A stretch of 64,000 nt of DNA from Mycolicibacterium frederiksbergense (GTDB taxonomy: Bacteria; Actinomycetota; Actinomycetes; Mycobacteriales; Mycobacteriaceae), in contig NZ_JARXVE010000014.1 of NCBI RefSeq assembly GCF_029893345.1, positions 1-64,000 on the forward strand, read 5' to 3'. Below the pieces are notes generated by a model. That model searched no databases. It was not told the DNA's origin and was given only the letters and a program-made list of their open reading frames with translations. Each line of letters begins with the position of its first letter. Position 1 is the first letter of the stretch. A program made the position numbers and the translations under genes. This document shows, piece after piece, positions 17,936 through 26,631 of this stretch.

Positions 17936-19050
17936 ACCTGTTCAGAAGCAAGGTCCTGGCGCTGTGCCTGGCCGGCGCAGTGCTGGTCGTCGCGGTGGCC
18001 GGCGGCGGCTGGTGGTATTTCAAGCACCGGACCACCACCATCACCGTCACCGCCCAATTCGACAGCGCAGCAGGACTTTACGAGGGAAACACGGTCGCGG
18101 TACTGGGCATGCAGGTGGGCCGCGTCACCAAGATCACCCCCAAGGGCGATTACGTCGAGGTCGAGTTCACCGTGGACAAGGACGTTTCGGTGCCGGCCGA
18201 CGCGCAGGCGGTCACCATCTCCAACTCGATTCTCACCGACCGCCAGATCGAGCTGACCCCGGCGTACAAGGGCGGGCCGACGCTGCAGAATCACGACACC
18301 ATCGGGCGCAACCGCACCAAAACCCCGGTCGAGTTCGCCCGCGTGCTCGATGTTTTGGACAAGATGTCGTCGTCGTTGAAGGGCGATGGCAAGGGCAACG
18401 GCCCGATCGCCGACGTCGTCAATGCCGGCGCCGCGATCGCCGACGGCAATGGTCAGCAGATGAAAGACGCGCTCGGCGAACTGTCGGAAGCATTGCGGCT
18501 CAGCACCGATCGGGGCGCGGTGACTCGCGACCAACTCACCACGATCGTGCGCAACCTGAGCTCGCTGTTCGAGGCTGCCGCCCGCAACGACGCCACGCTG
18601 CGGGAATTCGGCTCGGCGGTACGCCAGCTCAGCCAGATCCTGGCCGACGAGAACTTCGGCGGCGGTACCACCGGCAAGAAGATCAACGAGGTGATCACCC
18701 AGGTCGGGGAGGTGCTGCAGACCCACCGCGAAGAGGTCAAGCAGATCGTCCGCAATGGCAATACCGCATTGACCACCACGGTCGACCATCAGCGCGATCT
18801 GGCCGAGTTTCTCGATCTCACCCCGATGACGCTGGACAACATGTACAACATCGTCGACCAGAACAACGGTGCGGTCCGGGCGCACGTGCTGGTCGACAAG
18901 ATTCTGTTCGATTCACAGACGGTCAAGGAGGTCTGCAACATGATGGGCCTGCGGCAGCTGGGCTGCAGCACCGGGACGATGCAGGACTTCGGCCCGGACT
19001 TCGGCCTGTCGTATGTGCTCGACGGCATGGCGGCGATGGGGCAGAGATGA
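17932..19050 (+). CDS. mceD: Mce-family substrate-binding protein, D position
   Basis: 372 residues. Membrane anchor at about 8-28, Mce domain at about 35-115 (GLYEGNTVAVLGMQVGRV). The long helical region includes two HTL-like repeats and ends in VLDGMAAMGQR. ATGA overlaps join it to mceC and mceE. Function as for the other ring subunits. Confidence 0.9.
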   Translation: MNLFRSKVLALCLAGAVLVVAVAGGGWWYFKHRTTTITVTAQFDSAAGLYEGNTVAVLGMQVGRVTKITPKGDYVEVEFTVDKDVSVPADAQAVTISNSILTDRQIELTPAYKGGPTLQNHDTIGRNRTKTPVEFARVLDVLDKMSSSLKGDGKGNGPIADVVNAGAAIADGNGQQMKDALGELSEALRLSTDRGAVTRDQLTTIVRNLSSLFEAAARNDATLREFGSAVRQLSQILADENFGGGTTGKKINEVITQVGEVLQTHREEVKQIVRNGNTALTTTVDHQRDLAEFLDLTPMTLDNMYNIVDQNNGAVRAHVLVDKILFDSQTVKEVCNMMGLRQLGCSTGTMQDFGPDFGLSYVLDGMAAMGQR

Positions 19051-20270
19051 TCACACCGGTACGCAAATACGTTCTGCCCGTGGTGTTGACGGCATGTCTG
19101 ACGGCCTCGGGGTGTGGCACCGAAGGCCTGGCCAGTCTGCCGCTGCCGGCCCCCGGGGTCGGCTCGGGCGGCTACCAGCTGACCGCGGTGTTCTCCAACG
19201 CGCTGAACCTGCCGGCCAATGCCAAGGTCAAGCTGGCCGGAGCCGATGTGGGCGAACTGGAGTCGATGGTGGCCCGCAACTACACCGCGGTGACCACCCT
19301 GCGGATCATGGACGGCGTCCGATTGCCCCACGGCACCACCGCCGAATTGCGGTCGGCGACCCCATTGGGCGATGTGTTCGTCTCGGTCCGGCCGCCGAGC
19401 CCGGTCGACCCGAACGCCCCGCTGCTCAAGGACGGCGACACCATCGGCCTGGATTCGACGCGGGCCGCCGCGACCGTGGAGTCGCTGCTGAGCTCGGCGG
19501 CGATCCTGGTCAACGGCGGCGCGGTACGCAACTTCACCAACATCATCAACGGCTTGGGTAAGGCCACCGGCGACCAGGGCCAGGCGTTCGGCAATCTCAT
19601 TGCCAAGACGAATCACACTCTGGGAAACCTCAATTCGCGCTCCGAGGAACTTTCGACCGCGATGACCGAGACCTCGCGGCTGCTCAAGCGGATCGAAGAA
19701 AGAAATCAGACGGTCAGTGAGTTGATGGACGCGGCGGGGCCGGCGACCAACACCCTCGCCGAGCACACCACCCAGATCGCCGATCTGATCACCCAGATCG
19801 GCGACACCTCCGAGCGGCTACGCCAGTTCCCGTCGATTGCGGGCACTGACAACAGTGGGCGCAGTGTGATCGCCGATGCCAATACGGTGGCGGGAGCGTG
19901 GAACGATGTGGCGCTGAGTCCCGATGCCAACCTGTATGCGCTGAACCGGATGATGCCGCCGCTGGTGAAATCGACGGCGGGCAGCGCCATTTCGACGGGG
20001 TCCAGCATCGACCGGCTGATCCTGGGGTCGATCCCCGATATCGGGTTCGGTGGCGATGCCGGGCTGCACGGTCCGAAGCGGTACAACTGGCATCAGCTGG
20101 TCGGTTCGCTGCAGTACACGTTGTTCCGGCTGCAGGAGCGGGTCGTGGGGCGTGGGCCCGCGGTGCCGCAGCTGCCGGTGATCCCCAGCCCGACCGAGCC
20201 CGGGGTAATCGTGCCGGCACCCGAACCGGCGCCCGCTGAGGTGCCGCCGCCTGCTGAGGCGCCGCGATGA
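19047..20270 (+). CDS. mceE: Mce-family lipoprotein, E position
   Basis: 407 residues. The signal sequence ends in a lipobox, TASGC, with the lipidated cysteine at residue 23, as in LprK/LprN-type MceE proteins. The Mce domain spans about 45-125 (LPANAKVKLAGADVGELESM). The C-terminal 30 residues are Pro/Ala/Glu-rich. The lipid anchor probably tethers the tube to a membrane. It overlaps mceD and mceF by ATGA. Confidence 0.9.
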   Translation: MITPVRKYVLPVVLTACLTASGCGTEGLASLPLPAPGVGSGGYQLTAVFSNALNLPANAKVKLAGADVGELESMVARNYTAVTTLRIMDGVRLPHGTTAELRSATPLGDVFVSVRPPSPVDPNAPLLKDGDTIGLDSTRAAATVESLLSSAAILVNGGAVRNFTNIINGLGKATGDQGQAFGNLIAKTNHTLGNLNSRSEELSTAMTETSRLLKRIEERNQTVSELMDAAGPATNTLAEHTTQIADLITQIGDTSERLRQFPSIAGTDNSGRSVIADANTVAGAWNDVALSPDANLYALNRMMPPLVKSTAGSAISTGSSIDRLILGSIPDIGFGGDAGLHGPKRYNWHQLVGSLQYTLFRLQERVVGRGPAVPQLPVIPSPTEPGVIVPAPEPAPAEVPPPAEAPR

Positions 20271-21517
20271 TCGACGCGCTCGCAGACTTCGTGGTCGGCC
20301 TGGTCCGGGCCGGGTACCGGCGCCGTGCCTGGCTTTCGGCCGCCGCACTGGTGATGACCCTGGTGGTGGCCAGCGCCTACTTGCTGATCGGGGCGCTTCG
20401 GATCAAGCCGTTCGAATCCAGCTACCGCATCACCATTCAGTTGCCCGAATCCGGGGGCCTGTTGCCGAATCAGGACGTCACCCTGCGCGGGGTGCGGGTG
20501 GGGCGGGTGGAACGGCTCGACCTGACCCCCACCGGGGTCAACGCGGTCGTCAACGTCAGTGCGGCGATACCGATTCCGAAGTCCAGCGAGGTAAGGGTGT
20601 CGGGGTTGTCCCCGGCCGGTGAGCAGTACATCGACTTTGTGGCGAGCACCGGGGAGGGCCCGTATCTGACCGACGGCAGCGTCATCGCGCAGGGCCGGGC
20701 CACGGTGCCGGTCAGCCTGGCCCAGATGCTCGCCCACGCCGACGGTGCGCTGGGCCAGGTCGATGTCGGCAAACTCGAAGTGATCCGCCGGGAACTGAGC
20801 CTGAGCGACGCCGGACCGCGCAAGCTGGCCGACATCATCGACGGCGGGACCTTTCTGCTCTCGACGCTGGATTCGGTGCTGCCCGAAACGATGAGCATGC
20901 TGCGCACCAGCCGGGTGGCCTTCACGTTGGCGGCCGACAAGAACGCCGGCATCGACGTGGCGTCGCGCAACGTGAGCTCGACGTTCGACGGTGTGAACAG
21001 GATGCGTGACGGTTTCCGCCGGCTCACCGATCAGACTCCCGGCGCGCTGAACTCCGTCGACAACTTGTTCGCCGACAACTCCGACACCATGGTGCAGCTG
21101 CTCGGAAGCCTCGCCAGCACTTCGCAATTGCTGTATCTGCGGGTGCCGGCGCTGCACGCGCTGTTCCCGGACTACCGCACCTCGGCGCTCGACGCGCTGG
21201 GCAGCATCATGCATGACAACGGGCTGTGGGCGACCGGCGAGATCTACCCGCGTTATTCCTGCGATTACGGGACACCGCGTCGGCCACCGTCGGCGGCGGA
21301 CTATCCCGAGCCCTACATGTACACCTATTGCCGTGACGATCATCCCGGTGTGCTGGTTCGCGGGGCCAAGAACGCGCCGCGCCCGGCGGGTGACGACACG
21401 GCAGGCCCGCCGCCGGGGGCCGACCTCGGGCGCACCACCGACCCGACACCGAAGGGGCGCTACACCATTCCGACGCCGTACGGCGGCCCGACCCTGCCGA
21501 TCGAACCGCCCCGCTGA
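20267..21517 (+). CDS. mceF: Mce-family substrate-binding protein, F position
   Basis: 416 residues. Anchor helix at about 22-46, Mce domain at about 50-130 (LLPNQDVTLRGVRVGRVERL). The helical tail includes LLGSLASTSQLLYLRVPALH. The C-terminal 90 residues are Pro-rich with a paired-cysteine region (RYSCDYG, YTYCRDD). It completes the set A-F. Confidence 0.9.
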   Translation: MIDALADFVVGLVRAGYRRRAWLSAAALVMTLVVASAYLLIGALRIKPFESSYRITIQLPESGGLLPNQDVTLRGVRVGRVERLDLTPTGVNAVVNVSAAIPIPKSSEVRVSGLSPAGEQYIDFVASTGEGPYLTDGSVIAQGRATVPVSLAQMLAHADGALGQVDVGKLEVIRRELSLSDAGPRKLADIIDGGTFLLSTLDSVLPETMSMLRTSRVAFTLAADKNAGIDVASRNVSSTFDGVNRMRDGFRRLTDQTPGALNSVDNLFADNSDTMVQLLGSLASTSQLLYLRVPALHALFPDYRTSALDALGSIMHDNGLWATGEIYPRYSCDYGTPRRPPSAADYPEPYMYTYCRDDHPGVLVRGAKNAPRPAGDDTAGPPPGADLGRTTDPTPKGRYTIPTPYGGPTLPIEPPR

Positions 21518-21550
21518 ATCCACCAACCCCTCACCCGAAGGAGACGACTG

Positions 21551-22174
21551 GTGACTGTCACGACCGATGAGCAGACCGACGACGAGCAGGACCAGACCGG
21601 CGACGAGGCTGCCGCTGCCGAGGAGAGCGCGACGGCAGAGGCCGACGCCGCGATCGAGGCCGAGCCGGCTCAAGACAGCGACGGCGGCACCCCGAGATGG
21701 CGTCGTCGGGTGCTGGTCGGCGCGGTGGTCGCGGTGTTCGTTGCCGCACTGGCGCTTTCGGGCTTCCTGGGCTGGAAGGTATGGCAGAACCACCAGGTGG
21801 CGCAGGCCGGCCGTCAGGCCCAGGACGCCGCGGTGGCCTACACCCAGGTGTTGACGAGCATCGATTCGAACAAGGTCGACGAGAACTTCGATCAGGTGCT
21901 GGCCGGTGCGACCGGCGAATTCAAGGACATGTACTCGAAGTCCAGCATGCAGCTGCGTCAGTTGCTCATCGACAACAAGGCCTCGGCGCATGGGGTGGTG
22001 GCGGAATCGGCGGTCCAGTCGGCGACGAAGGACAAGGTCGTGGTGCTGCTGTTCGTGGACCAGTCGGTGTCCAACACCACCGTGCCCGATCCGCGGATTG
22101 ACCGCAGCCGGATCAAGATGACCATGGAGAAGGTTGACGGACAATGGCGCACAAGCAAAGTCGAACTGGCCTGA
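21551..22174 (+). CDS. Mce-associated membrane protein
   Basis: 207 residues. The first 50 are very acidic (many D, E, Q, A), then basic RWRRR leads into one membrane helix (about 52-76), then an exported alpha+beta domain with a VQSATKDKVVVLLFVDQSVSN strand pair. This is the Mam layout, found behind many mce operons; it probably stabilises the complex. GTG 21551 has GAAGGAGACG in front, and the gap to mceF is 33 bp. Confidence 0.85.
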   Translation: MTVTTDEQTDDEQDQTGDEAAAAEESATAEADAAIEAEPAQDSDGGTPRWRRRVLVGAVVAVFVAALALSGFLGWKVWQNHQVAQAGRQAQDAAVAYTQVLTSIDSNKVDENFDQVLAGATGEFKDMYSKSSMQLRQLLIDNKASAHGVVAESAVQSATKDKVVVLLFVDQSVSNTTVPDPRIDRSRIKMTMEKVDGQWRTSKVELA

Positions 22175-22184
22175 GGCGCGGAGC

Positions 22185-22973
22185 ATGCACCTGGGCAAGC
22201 TGATCGGTGCGGTGAGCCTGGTCGCTGCCGCGGTCACCGCGACGACCGCGACCGCCGCGGCGTCGGCCACCTCGTTCTGTGATGAGTTGGCCGGGCAATG
22301 GAATGGGCAGTACTGCCACCTGACGGTGCCCTCGGACCGCAACGCGGTGCGCGACGTCACGGTGGCCATTCCCGTCGAGCTGATCGACGATCCGGTGGCC
22401 GGACCGGCCGTGCGGGAGTACCTCACGACGCTGGTGAACAACTGGAAGCGGGTCGGCAAGTCGATGGCCGCCGACAGCTTCGGGGAGAGCAACTATCAGA
22501 TCTTCCGGCACGGCGAGGTGCTGTCAGCGGTGTTCCGGGAGACCTATCACGCCGACGGACCCAACTTCAACAACGCCTACCGCACCTTCACCTTCGACAT
22601 GGGCCAGCGCCGTCAACTGCGGCTTGCAGATCTGATGCAGCCCGGGCTCGATCCGCTCACCGCGATCCCACCGCTGGCGCAGCCCTTCGTCGTACAGGCA
22701 CTGGATGCGGCCCCGCCACCACATAGCCCGGGCAGCTATCCCTTCGTGCCGGAGCGGTGGACGCCGGACAAGGTCTACTCGGGCGGGTACAAGGCCTGGG
22801 CGCTGACCCCCGACGAGCTGATCCTCTACATGCCGGACTACCCGGTCGGGCGCGACACCCCGGTCGATTTCACCCCGGGGATGCGGCAGTGGTCGATGGA
22901 CGGCGGCACCGTGCAGGCCCGCATCCCGCTGTCGGCGCTTGCCCCGGTGCTGCAGCCGCAGTTCGCCGGCTGA
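22185..22973 (+). CDS. MPT64-like secreted protein (DUF3298/RsiV-type fold)
   Basis: 262 residues. The signal peptide ends near ASATSFCDE. The mature part resembles Mtb MPT64: an early cysteine pair (SFCDELAGQ and GQYCHL), the FRETYHADGPNFNNAYRTFTFDMG block, and a C-terminal WALTPDELILYMPDY-VQARIPLSAL block. ATG 22185 is preferred because GAGG lies 8 bases upstream and the next gene's stop is just before it. It is the last gene of the mce unit, 10 bp after the Mce-associated gene, so it is probably co-expressed. Its function is unknown. Confidence 0.8.
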   Translation: MHLGKLIGAVSLVAAAVTATTATAAASATSFCDELAGQWNGQYCHLTVPSDRNAVRDVTVAIPVELIDDPVAGPAVREYLTTLVNNWKRVGKSMAADSFGESNYQIFRHGEVLSAVFRETYHADGPNFNNAYRTFTFDMGQRRQLRLADLMQPGLDPLTAIPPLAQPFVVQALDAAPPPHSPGSYPFVPERWTPDKVYSGGYKAWALTPDELILYMPDYPVGRDTPVDFTPGMRQWSMDGGTVQARIPLSALAPVLQPQFAG

Positions 22974-23000
22974 CCTACTTCGGGTCGCCCAGCGTGAAGA

Positions 23001-23033
23001 AGATCGGGAGATTTTCGAGGAATCTCGCGATCT
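23001..23033. terminator. Strong hairpin between convergent mce and yajQ units
   Basis: Arms 23001-23013 (AGATCGGGAGATT) and 23021-23033 (AATCTCGCGATCT) pair at 12 of 13 positions around the loop TTCGAGG. It lies between two converging genes and has no T-run, as is common for mycobacterial terminators. Confidence 0.7.
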
Positions 23034-23048
23034 AGTTCACGTTCGGCG

Positions 23049-23540
23049 CTACCGGTAGTTGACGAACTGCAGCGCCACCTCGAGGTCGGAGCCCTTCAAC
23101 AGCGAGATGACGGCCTGCAGGTCGTCGCGCTTCTTGGAGCTCACCCGGATCTCGTCGCCCTGGATCTGGGCCTTGACGCCCTTGGGGCCCTCGTCGCGGA
23201 TGATCTTGGTGATCTTCTTGGCCTGCTCGCTGCTGATGCCCTGCTTGATGTCACCGGTCACCTTGTAGGTCTTGCCGCTCGGCTGCGGGTCGCCGGCGTC
23301 GAAGGCCTTCATCGAGATGTCGCGGCGGACCAATTTTTCCTTGAAAACGTCGACCGCGGCCTTGACCCGCTCCTCGGTGGTGGACGTGAGTTCGATCACC
23401 TCTTCGCCCTTCCAGGCGATGCTGGTGTCGGTGCCGCGGAAGTCGAACCGGGTGGACAGTTCCTTGGCGGCCTGGTTGAGCGCGTTATCGACCTCCTGAC
23501 GATCGACCTTGCTGACGACGTCGAAGCTGGAATCCGCCAT
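23049..23540 (-). CDS. YajQ-family nucleotide-binding protein (UPF0234)
   Basis: 163 residues, the usual family length, with two ferredoxin-like halves. Typical blocks are SSFDVVSKVDRQEVDNALNQ, ELSTRFDFRGT at the N-terminus and KKITKIIRDEGPKGVKAQIQGDEIRVSSKKRDDLQ (quoted in part) towards the end. YajQ proteins bind cyclic-di-GMP in some bacteria; the role in mycobacteria is not settled. ATG 23540 has AGGAGG in front. Confidence 0.9.
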   Translation of the reverse strand: MADSSFDVVSKVDRQEVDNALNQAAKELSTRFDFRGTDTSIAWKGEEVIELTSTTEERVKAAVDVFKEKLVRRDISMKAFDAGDPQPSGKTYKVTGDIKQGISSEQAKKITKIIRDEGPKGVKAQIQGDEIRVSSKKRDDLQAVISLLKGSDLEVALQFVNYR

Positions 23541-23648
23541 TGGACGCCTCCTCCTATCCTCGGTGAATGCTGCCGGTTTGCAACTTAGGTACATCCTCGT
23601 TGTACCCTGCTAGTCGCACCAAACCGGAAACGGGGCGGGGCGACACAA

Positions 23649-23731
23649 GGCAGATTGCCCGAGCGGCCAATGGGAGCGGACTGTAAATCCGTCGGCTAAC
23701 GCCTACGCAGGTTCGAATCCTGCATCTGCCA
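23649..23731 (+). tRNA. tRNA-Tyr (anticodon GUA)
   Basis: A class II tRNA with a long variable arm. The acceptor arms GGCAGAT and ATCTGCC pair fully; A23731 is the discriminator. The anticodon loop CTGTAAA carries GTA at 23683-23685, and the T-arm is GCAGGTTCGAATCCTGC. CCA is not encoded. It is followed by a terminator and by a decayed integrase pointing towards it. Confidence 0.97.
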
Positions 23732-23738
23732 CCCACGT

Positions 23739-23763
23739 CAGGCCCCCTCACTGAGGGGGCCTG
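23739..23763 (+). terminator. Terminator of tRNA-Tyr
   Basis: CAGGCCCCCTCA (23739-23750) and TGAGGGGGCCTG (23752-23763) are perfect 12-bp complements around a single C (in practice a slightly larger loop). It starts 8 bp after the tRNA end. Confidence 0.85.
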
Positions 23764-24307
23764 AGTGGTTTCTGGGGGATACCGCCCGCAGATCGCCCGC
23801 AGTAGTTGCGGCGGCCGCGCCGAACGCGTCGGCAATGCCATCGAGGTCGTCCGGGAACAGACGGCAGTACCGGTCGGGGGTGAGCACCGCTGTCCTGTGC
23901 CCCCAGGAGCTTCTGCACCACCTCACGTTGGTCCGGGAACTGATCGCCAACGGTGTGCACGTCGCAACGGCATGGAGGTCCTCGACAAGGACACCGCCGA
24001 CGCGCTGCGCCGAGACGTGCAGGAAGTCTGTCGGATCGCCGCGGGTGCCGTGCGCCCCAGGGATCTCCGGACTGTCACGGTCGCCATCCGGGTTACGGTC
24101 CGGCACGCCGTGCGCCCGCTGGACTCCTCCTTTGCCGGACGGGCGCACCGCACCACCATCGCAACCCGCCAGAAGCGACGCGCGCCGCGGCGGTACCGCC
24201 CCAGAGCCCGATCTAGCCCACCGGTGACAGGCGGTCCGTTCTTGCGCTCCTGGCGGGCCATCCGCAGTCCAGCGGCGGCGTCGTATGCAAGCTGTCGGCA
24301 TCGACAT
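23764..24307 (-). pseudogene. Decayed tyrosine recombinase (phage-type integrase) C-terminus
   Basis: The - strand translation near 23780-23960 reads LAISSRTNV, then HRTAVLTPDRYCRLFPDD and LDGIADAF. This is the end of a phage integrase (LAISSGANVK...VQKLLGH...LTLDRYGHLFPDD in intact relatives), with the nucleophile tyrosine in DRY. The middle piece VVQKLLG is only found in the next frame, so a -1 and a +1 indel flank about 25 bp. Upstream, the conserved HxLRH block is scrambled (EDLHAVATCTPLAIS) and the rest up to 24307 is open but not recognisable. Its end lies beside tRNA-Tyr, the usual geometry for an element integrated at the tRNA 3' end. Confidence 0.7.
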
Positions 24308-24505
24308 TGAGCGGACTGTCCGCGGCCGACTGGCTGATGTTGCGTGATGGTGGACCGGATGCCCCGACCCCGGAAATGTTGGCCCCCTCGGCTGACTCCC
24401 CCCGCGGTAGTCCCGGGTCTGTATTTCGCGACGGAGAAAATCGAGGGGAATCTGGGTGCATCAAATCTATTGCTGCACAATGCGTTTGATGGGAGATGGA
24501 GTTTG

Positions 24506-25498
24506 CTAGCTGTTGTCGACGTCGATGCGTCGGACGCTGGTTGCTTCGTAAGTAATTTTCGTTACGCCAGCGTTCGACACAGAAGTCTTCATCTGGGCGA
24601 TGACTCGCACGCGGGCGTCTGTCGCAATGCCGACCGTTTGGTCGTAGGGCAGGTCTGAGTGCTTGATCGACACGTGTGTCCCGTCGTTCTGCTCGATGAG
24701 CCATTCTTGGTTCTGAACCATGCTCACCGTCAGGATTCGTCCCTCGATCGTGACGGGTTCGACGTCGAGGTGCGATGATTCGATCACACTCGCAATTCGG
24801 TCGGCGGAATGCGTCCCTAGATGAACCCGATGGGTAGGCCGACGCGGTTGTCGCCATTCGAGGTCTAGGTCGAATCCGTAACGATGCAGACCCCTCGCGA
24901 AGTCGCGGATGGACGATGCCACGCGTGGCCCGAGTTCGGCAATGTCACCAAGAAACTCCGAGTCGTCGGGCACCGGCGGCAGGTTGATACCCGCCCCAAT
25001 TACGTCTATCGCGCGAATCATCGCTTTGTCGATCTGCTGGTCGTCGTCCTTCTCTTCCCGGAACATGGACACGGATCCGTCCGCTTCACGAACCTCAGCT
25101 ACCGCTGACATCTCCGGCGAAATATTGAAGACAAGCGAACCTGGGGCGGGCGAACCTGAGATCAGCAGGCGTGTTTGGTTTGAAACAGCGGTGCTTGCTT
25201 GCCTACCGAGTTCGGTATCGCCAACCGCGGATGCTGCGACGGCCGTGGCAACCCGCTGGAGTCCCTGCAGTATGCGCGTCACGTCGGATAACGGCGCGGA
25301 ATGGACTGTCACACCCGGTCCACTCAGGCGCAGCATGCCGAGTGATGGAAGCGACCGCGCTATTTCGTCCTCGGTGACTAGAGCCTCGAAACTCATGCGT
25401 GCAACATCGTCTGCGGTCTGCCAACCCGGTTGCCGGCCGTCGTACGCGCGCACTATGAGGTCTTCAATGGCTTTGACGTCACGTTCATCGGAAGCCAT
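24506..25498 (-). CDS. Unrecognised protein paired with a nucleotidyltransferase-like gene
   Basis: 330 residues with no signal peptide or membrane segment. Two parts can be seen: an alpha/beta region (1-210, with LLISGSPAPGSLVFNISPE) and a beta-rich C-terminal domain (about 235-325, with TIEGRILTVSMVQNQEWLI and DARVRVIAQMKTSV) that could be a small barrel. I do not recognise the family. Its start overlaps the preceding gene by 14 bp, so the two proteins are translated from one mRNA. Base and codon use are less GC-rich than in the core genes. Together with the neighbouring integrase remnant this suggests acquired cargo, possibly defence or toxin-antitoxin. Confidence 0.6.
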   Translation of the reverse strand: MASDERDVKAIEDLIVRAYDGRQPGWQTADDVARMSFEALVTEDEIARSLPSLGMLRLSGPGVTVHSAPLSDVTRILQGLQRVATAVAASAVGDTELGRQASTAVSNQTRLLISGSPAPGSLVFNISPEMSAVAEVREADGSVSMFREEKDDDQQIDKAMIRAIDVIGAGINLPPVPDDSEFLGDIAELGPRVASSIRDFARGLHRYGFDLDLEWRQPRRPTHRVHLGTHSADRIASVIESSHLDVEPVTIEGRILTVSMVQNQEWLIEQNDGTHVSIKHSDLPYDQTVGIATDARVRVIAQMKTSVSNAGVTKITYEATSVRRIDVDNS

Positions 25499-26033
25499 CG
25501 AGAATCACCTCCAAGTACCCGCGCCGGGGGAGTGCGTCGTCACGGACGGCCGCTGCACCCTTCCCGCCTGATCTCATTCTCTGCCAGAAGTCGTCCCAAT
25601 GGCCACGGTTCTGGTAGTAGTTCGTCGTTGCGATGGTGGCGTTTGCCAGGTCATGACAGCAGTTCCACGGCACGACGAAAGTGTCTACCCGGAGACCGAC
25701 AAGGTTTCGCAACGCATCCTTCTGCGTGAATACGTCGATCACGGTCGCGCTTGTTGCGTTGAGCCTGGCGCGGTCGATTTCTACATCCGCGGCCCAATAC
25801 ACGCAGTCCACGTCGTCGGGTTCGTCCTTCTGAGTGAGGAAGCTCCCGCTGAGCCACGCGGCGCACACAGGTACGTGGCTCCTGAGTAGGGTCGTCGCTT
25901 TGTTCCAGTCGTCCCAGACCTCCTGCCGACGCGCGCTCTTGTTATCAACGAATCGCGAACGGATCTCATCAACGGTGGTCAAATAACGCCCGGCAGGCAA
26001 TGCGCCTGTCGGGTTCGCGAACAGCGGTATCAC
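25485..26033 (-). CDS. Nucleotidyltransferase-fold protein
   Basis: 182 residues from GTG 26033, which has AGGGGG at good spacing. The motif LSGSFLTQKDEPDDVDCV matches the nucleotidyltransferase signature G-S-x(n)-D-x-D (GSF...DVD). The N-terminus PLFANPTGALPAGRYLTTVDEI resembles small DUF6932-like nucleotidyltransferases that begin with a proline-rich lead and a helix. The third catalytic acid is not obvious; D in LRVDTFVV is a candidate. Such minimal enzymes include toxins and antitoxin-type tRNA or protein modifiers. It is first of a two-gene unit with the gene at 24506-25498. Confidence 0.6.
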   Translation of the reverse strand: MIPLFANPTGALPAGRYLTTVDEIRSRFVDNKSARRQEVWDDWNKATTLLRSHVPVCAAWLSGSFLTQKDEPDDVDCVYWAADVEIDRARLNATSATVIDVFTQKDALRNLVGLRVDTFVVPWNCCHDLANATIATTNYYQNRGHWDDFWQRMRSGGKGAAAVRDDALPRRGYLEVILDGFR

Positions 26034-26193
26034 GTTCCCCCTAAACACCACCCGCGACGGAGATCGTCGCTGCGCGGTGGGCCTCATTCTGGATGCGCCG
26101 GCTCTCGCCTGCCACACGTTCCGATCTCAGGTCGATCACGATAAACGCGGCAACACCGAGGGTTCTCGCCGGCTGTCAAAGTGGGGCCTGCCT

Positions 26194-26615
26194 GTGGCGA
26201 AGCGCGATGTACCCGGCGAGGACGTGTTGACGGCGCTGGCAGGGTTCGATGCCCTCGGCCAGGACGCGTTCCTGGCGAAATATGGCCCGGGGAAAGCGAC
26301 GGACTACTTGCTGCACTACGGCGGGAAGGAAGCCGGCTCGAAGGCTATCCTCGCCGCCGCATATGGCATCGTCCCGGCCTTGTGTCTTAGCGGCGATTGA
26401 GTTCAACGGCGGGAAACGGTGCGGTCAAATACCTCCGCCGCTTGGGCTTCATTGTTCTGTCCACGCGCGGGCCCAGTTGCACTCGCGACGAGCTTATTTT
26501 GGCGTGTGATGTCCGCAGTCCGTCAACAGCCCGAGGGGACGCTGAGCCAGCCGACCTCACACTGACTCCACCGCGGCGCCGAACTCCGTACAGACCACCG
26601 ATAAATACTGGATAA
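26194..26615 (+). pseudogene. Frameshifted N-terminal head domain of a ScoMcrA-like type IV restriction enzyme
   Basis: From GTG 26194 the frame reads VAKRDVPGEDVLTALAGFDA, then AFLAKYGPGKATDYLLHYGG and SKAILAAAYG, a good match to the N-terminal head domain of ScoMcrA-type HNH endonucleases (pattern ...LGREAFLxxYGFGxAxxYxLxHxGRxYDSKAIxGAA). It stops at 26400. The continuation GNGAVKYLRRLGFIV and TRDELILACDV is found in another frame from about 26400 to 26480, matching the same domain's second half. The frame then runs without similarity to 26615. No sulfur-binding, SRA or HNH part is present. So this is a broken and truncated remnant of a modification-dependent restriction gene. Confidence 0.65.
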
Positions 26616-26631
26616 TCCCGAGGCAGGCATG

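Noticed and set aside
23764..24310. + strand frame of 181 residues after tRNA-Tyr
   Set aside because: The - strand of the same DNA shows the integrase end; the + frame is Arg/Pro-rich noise.
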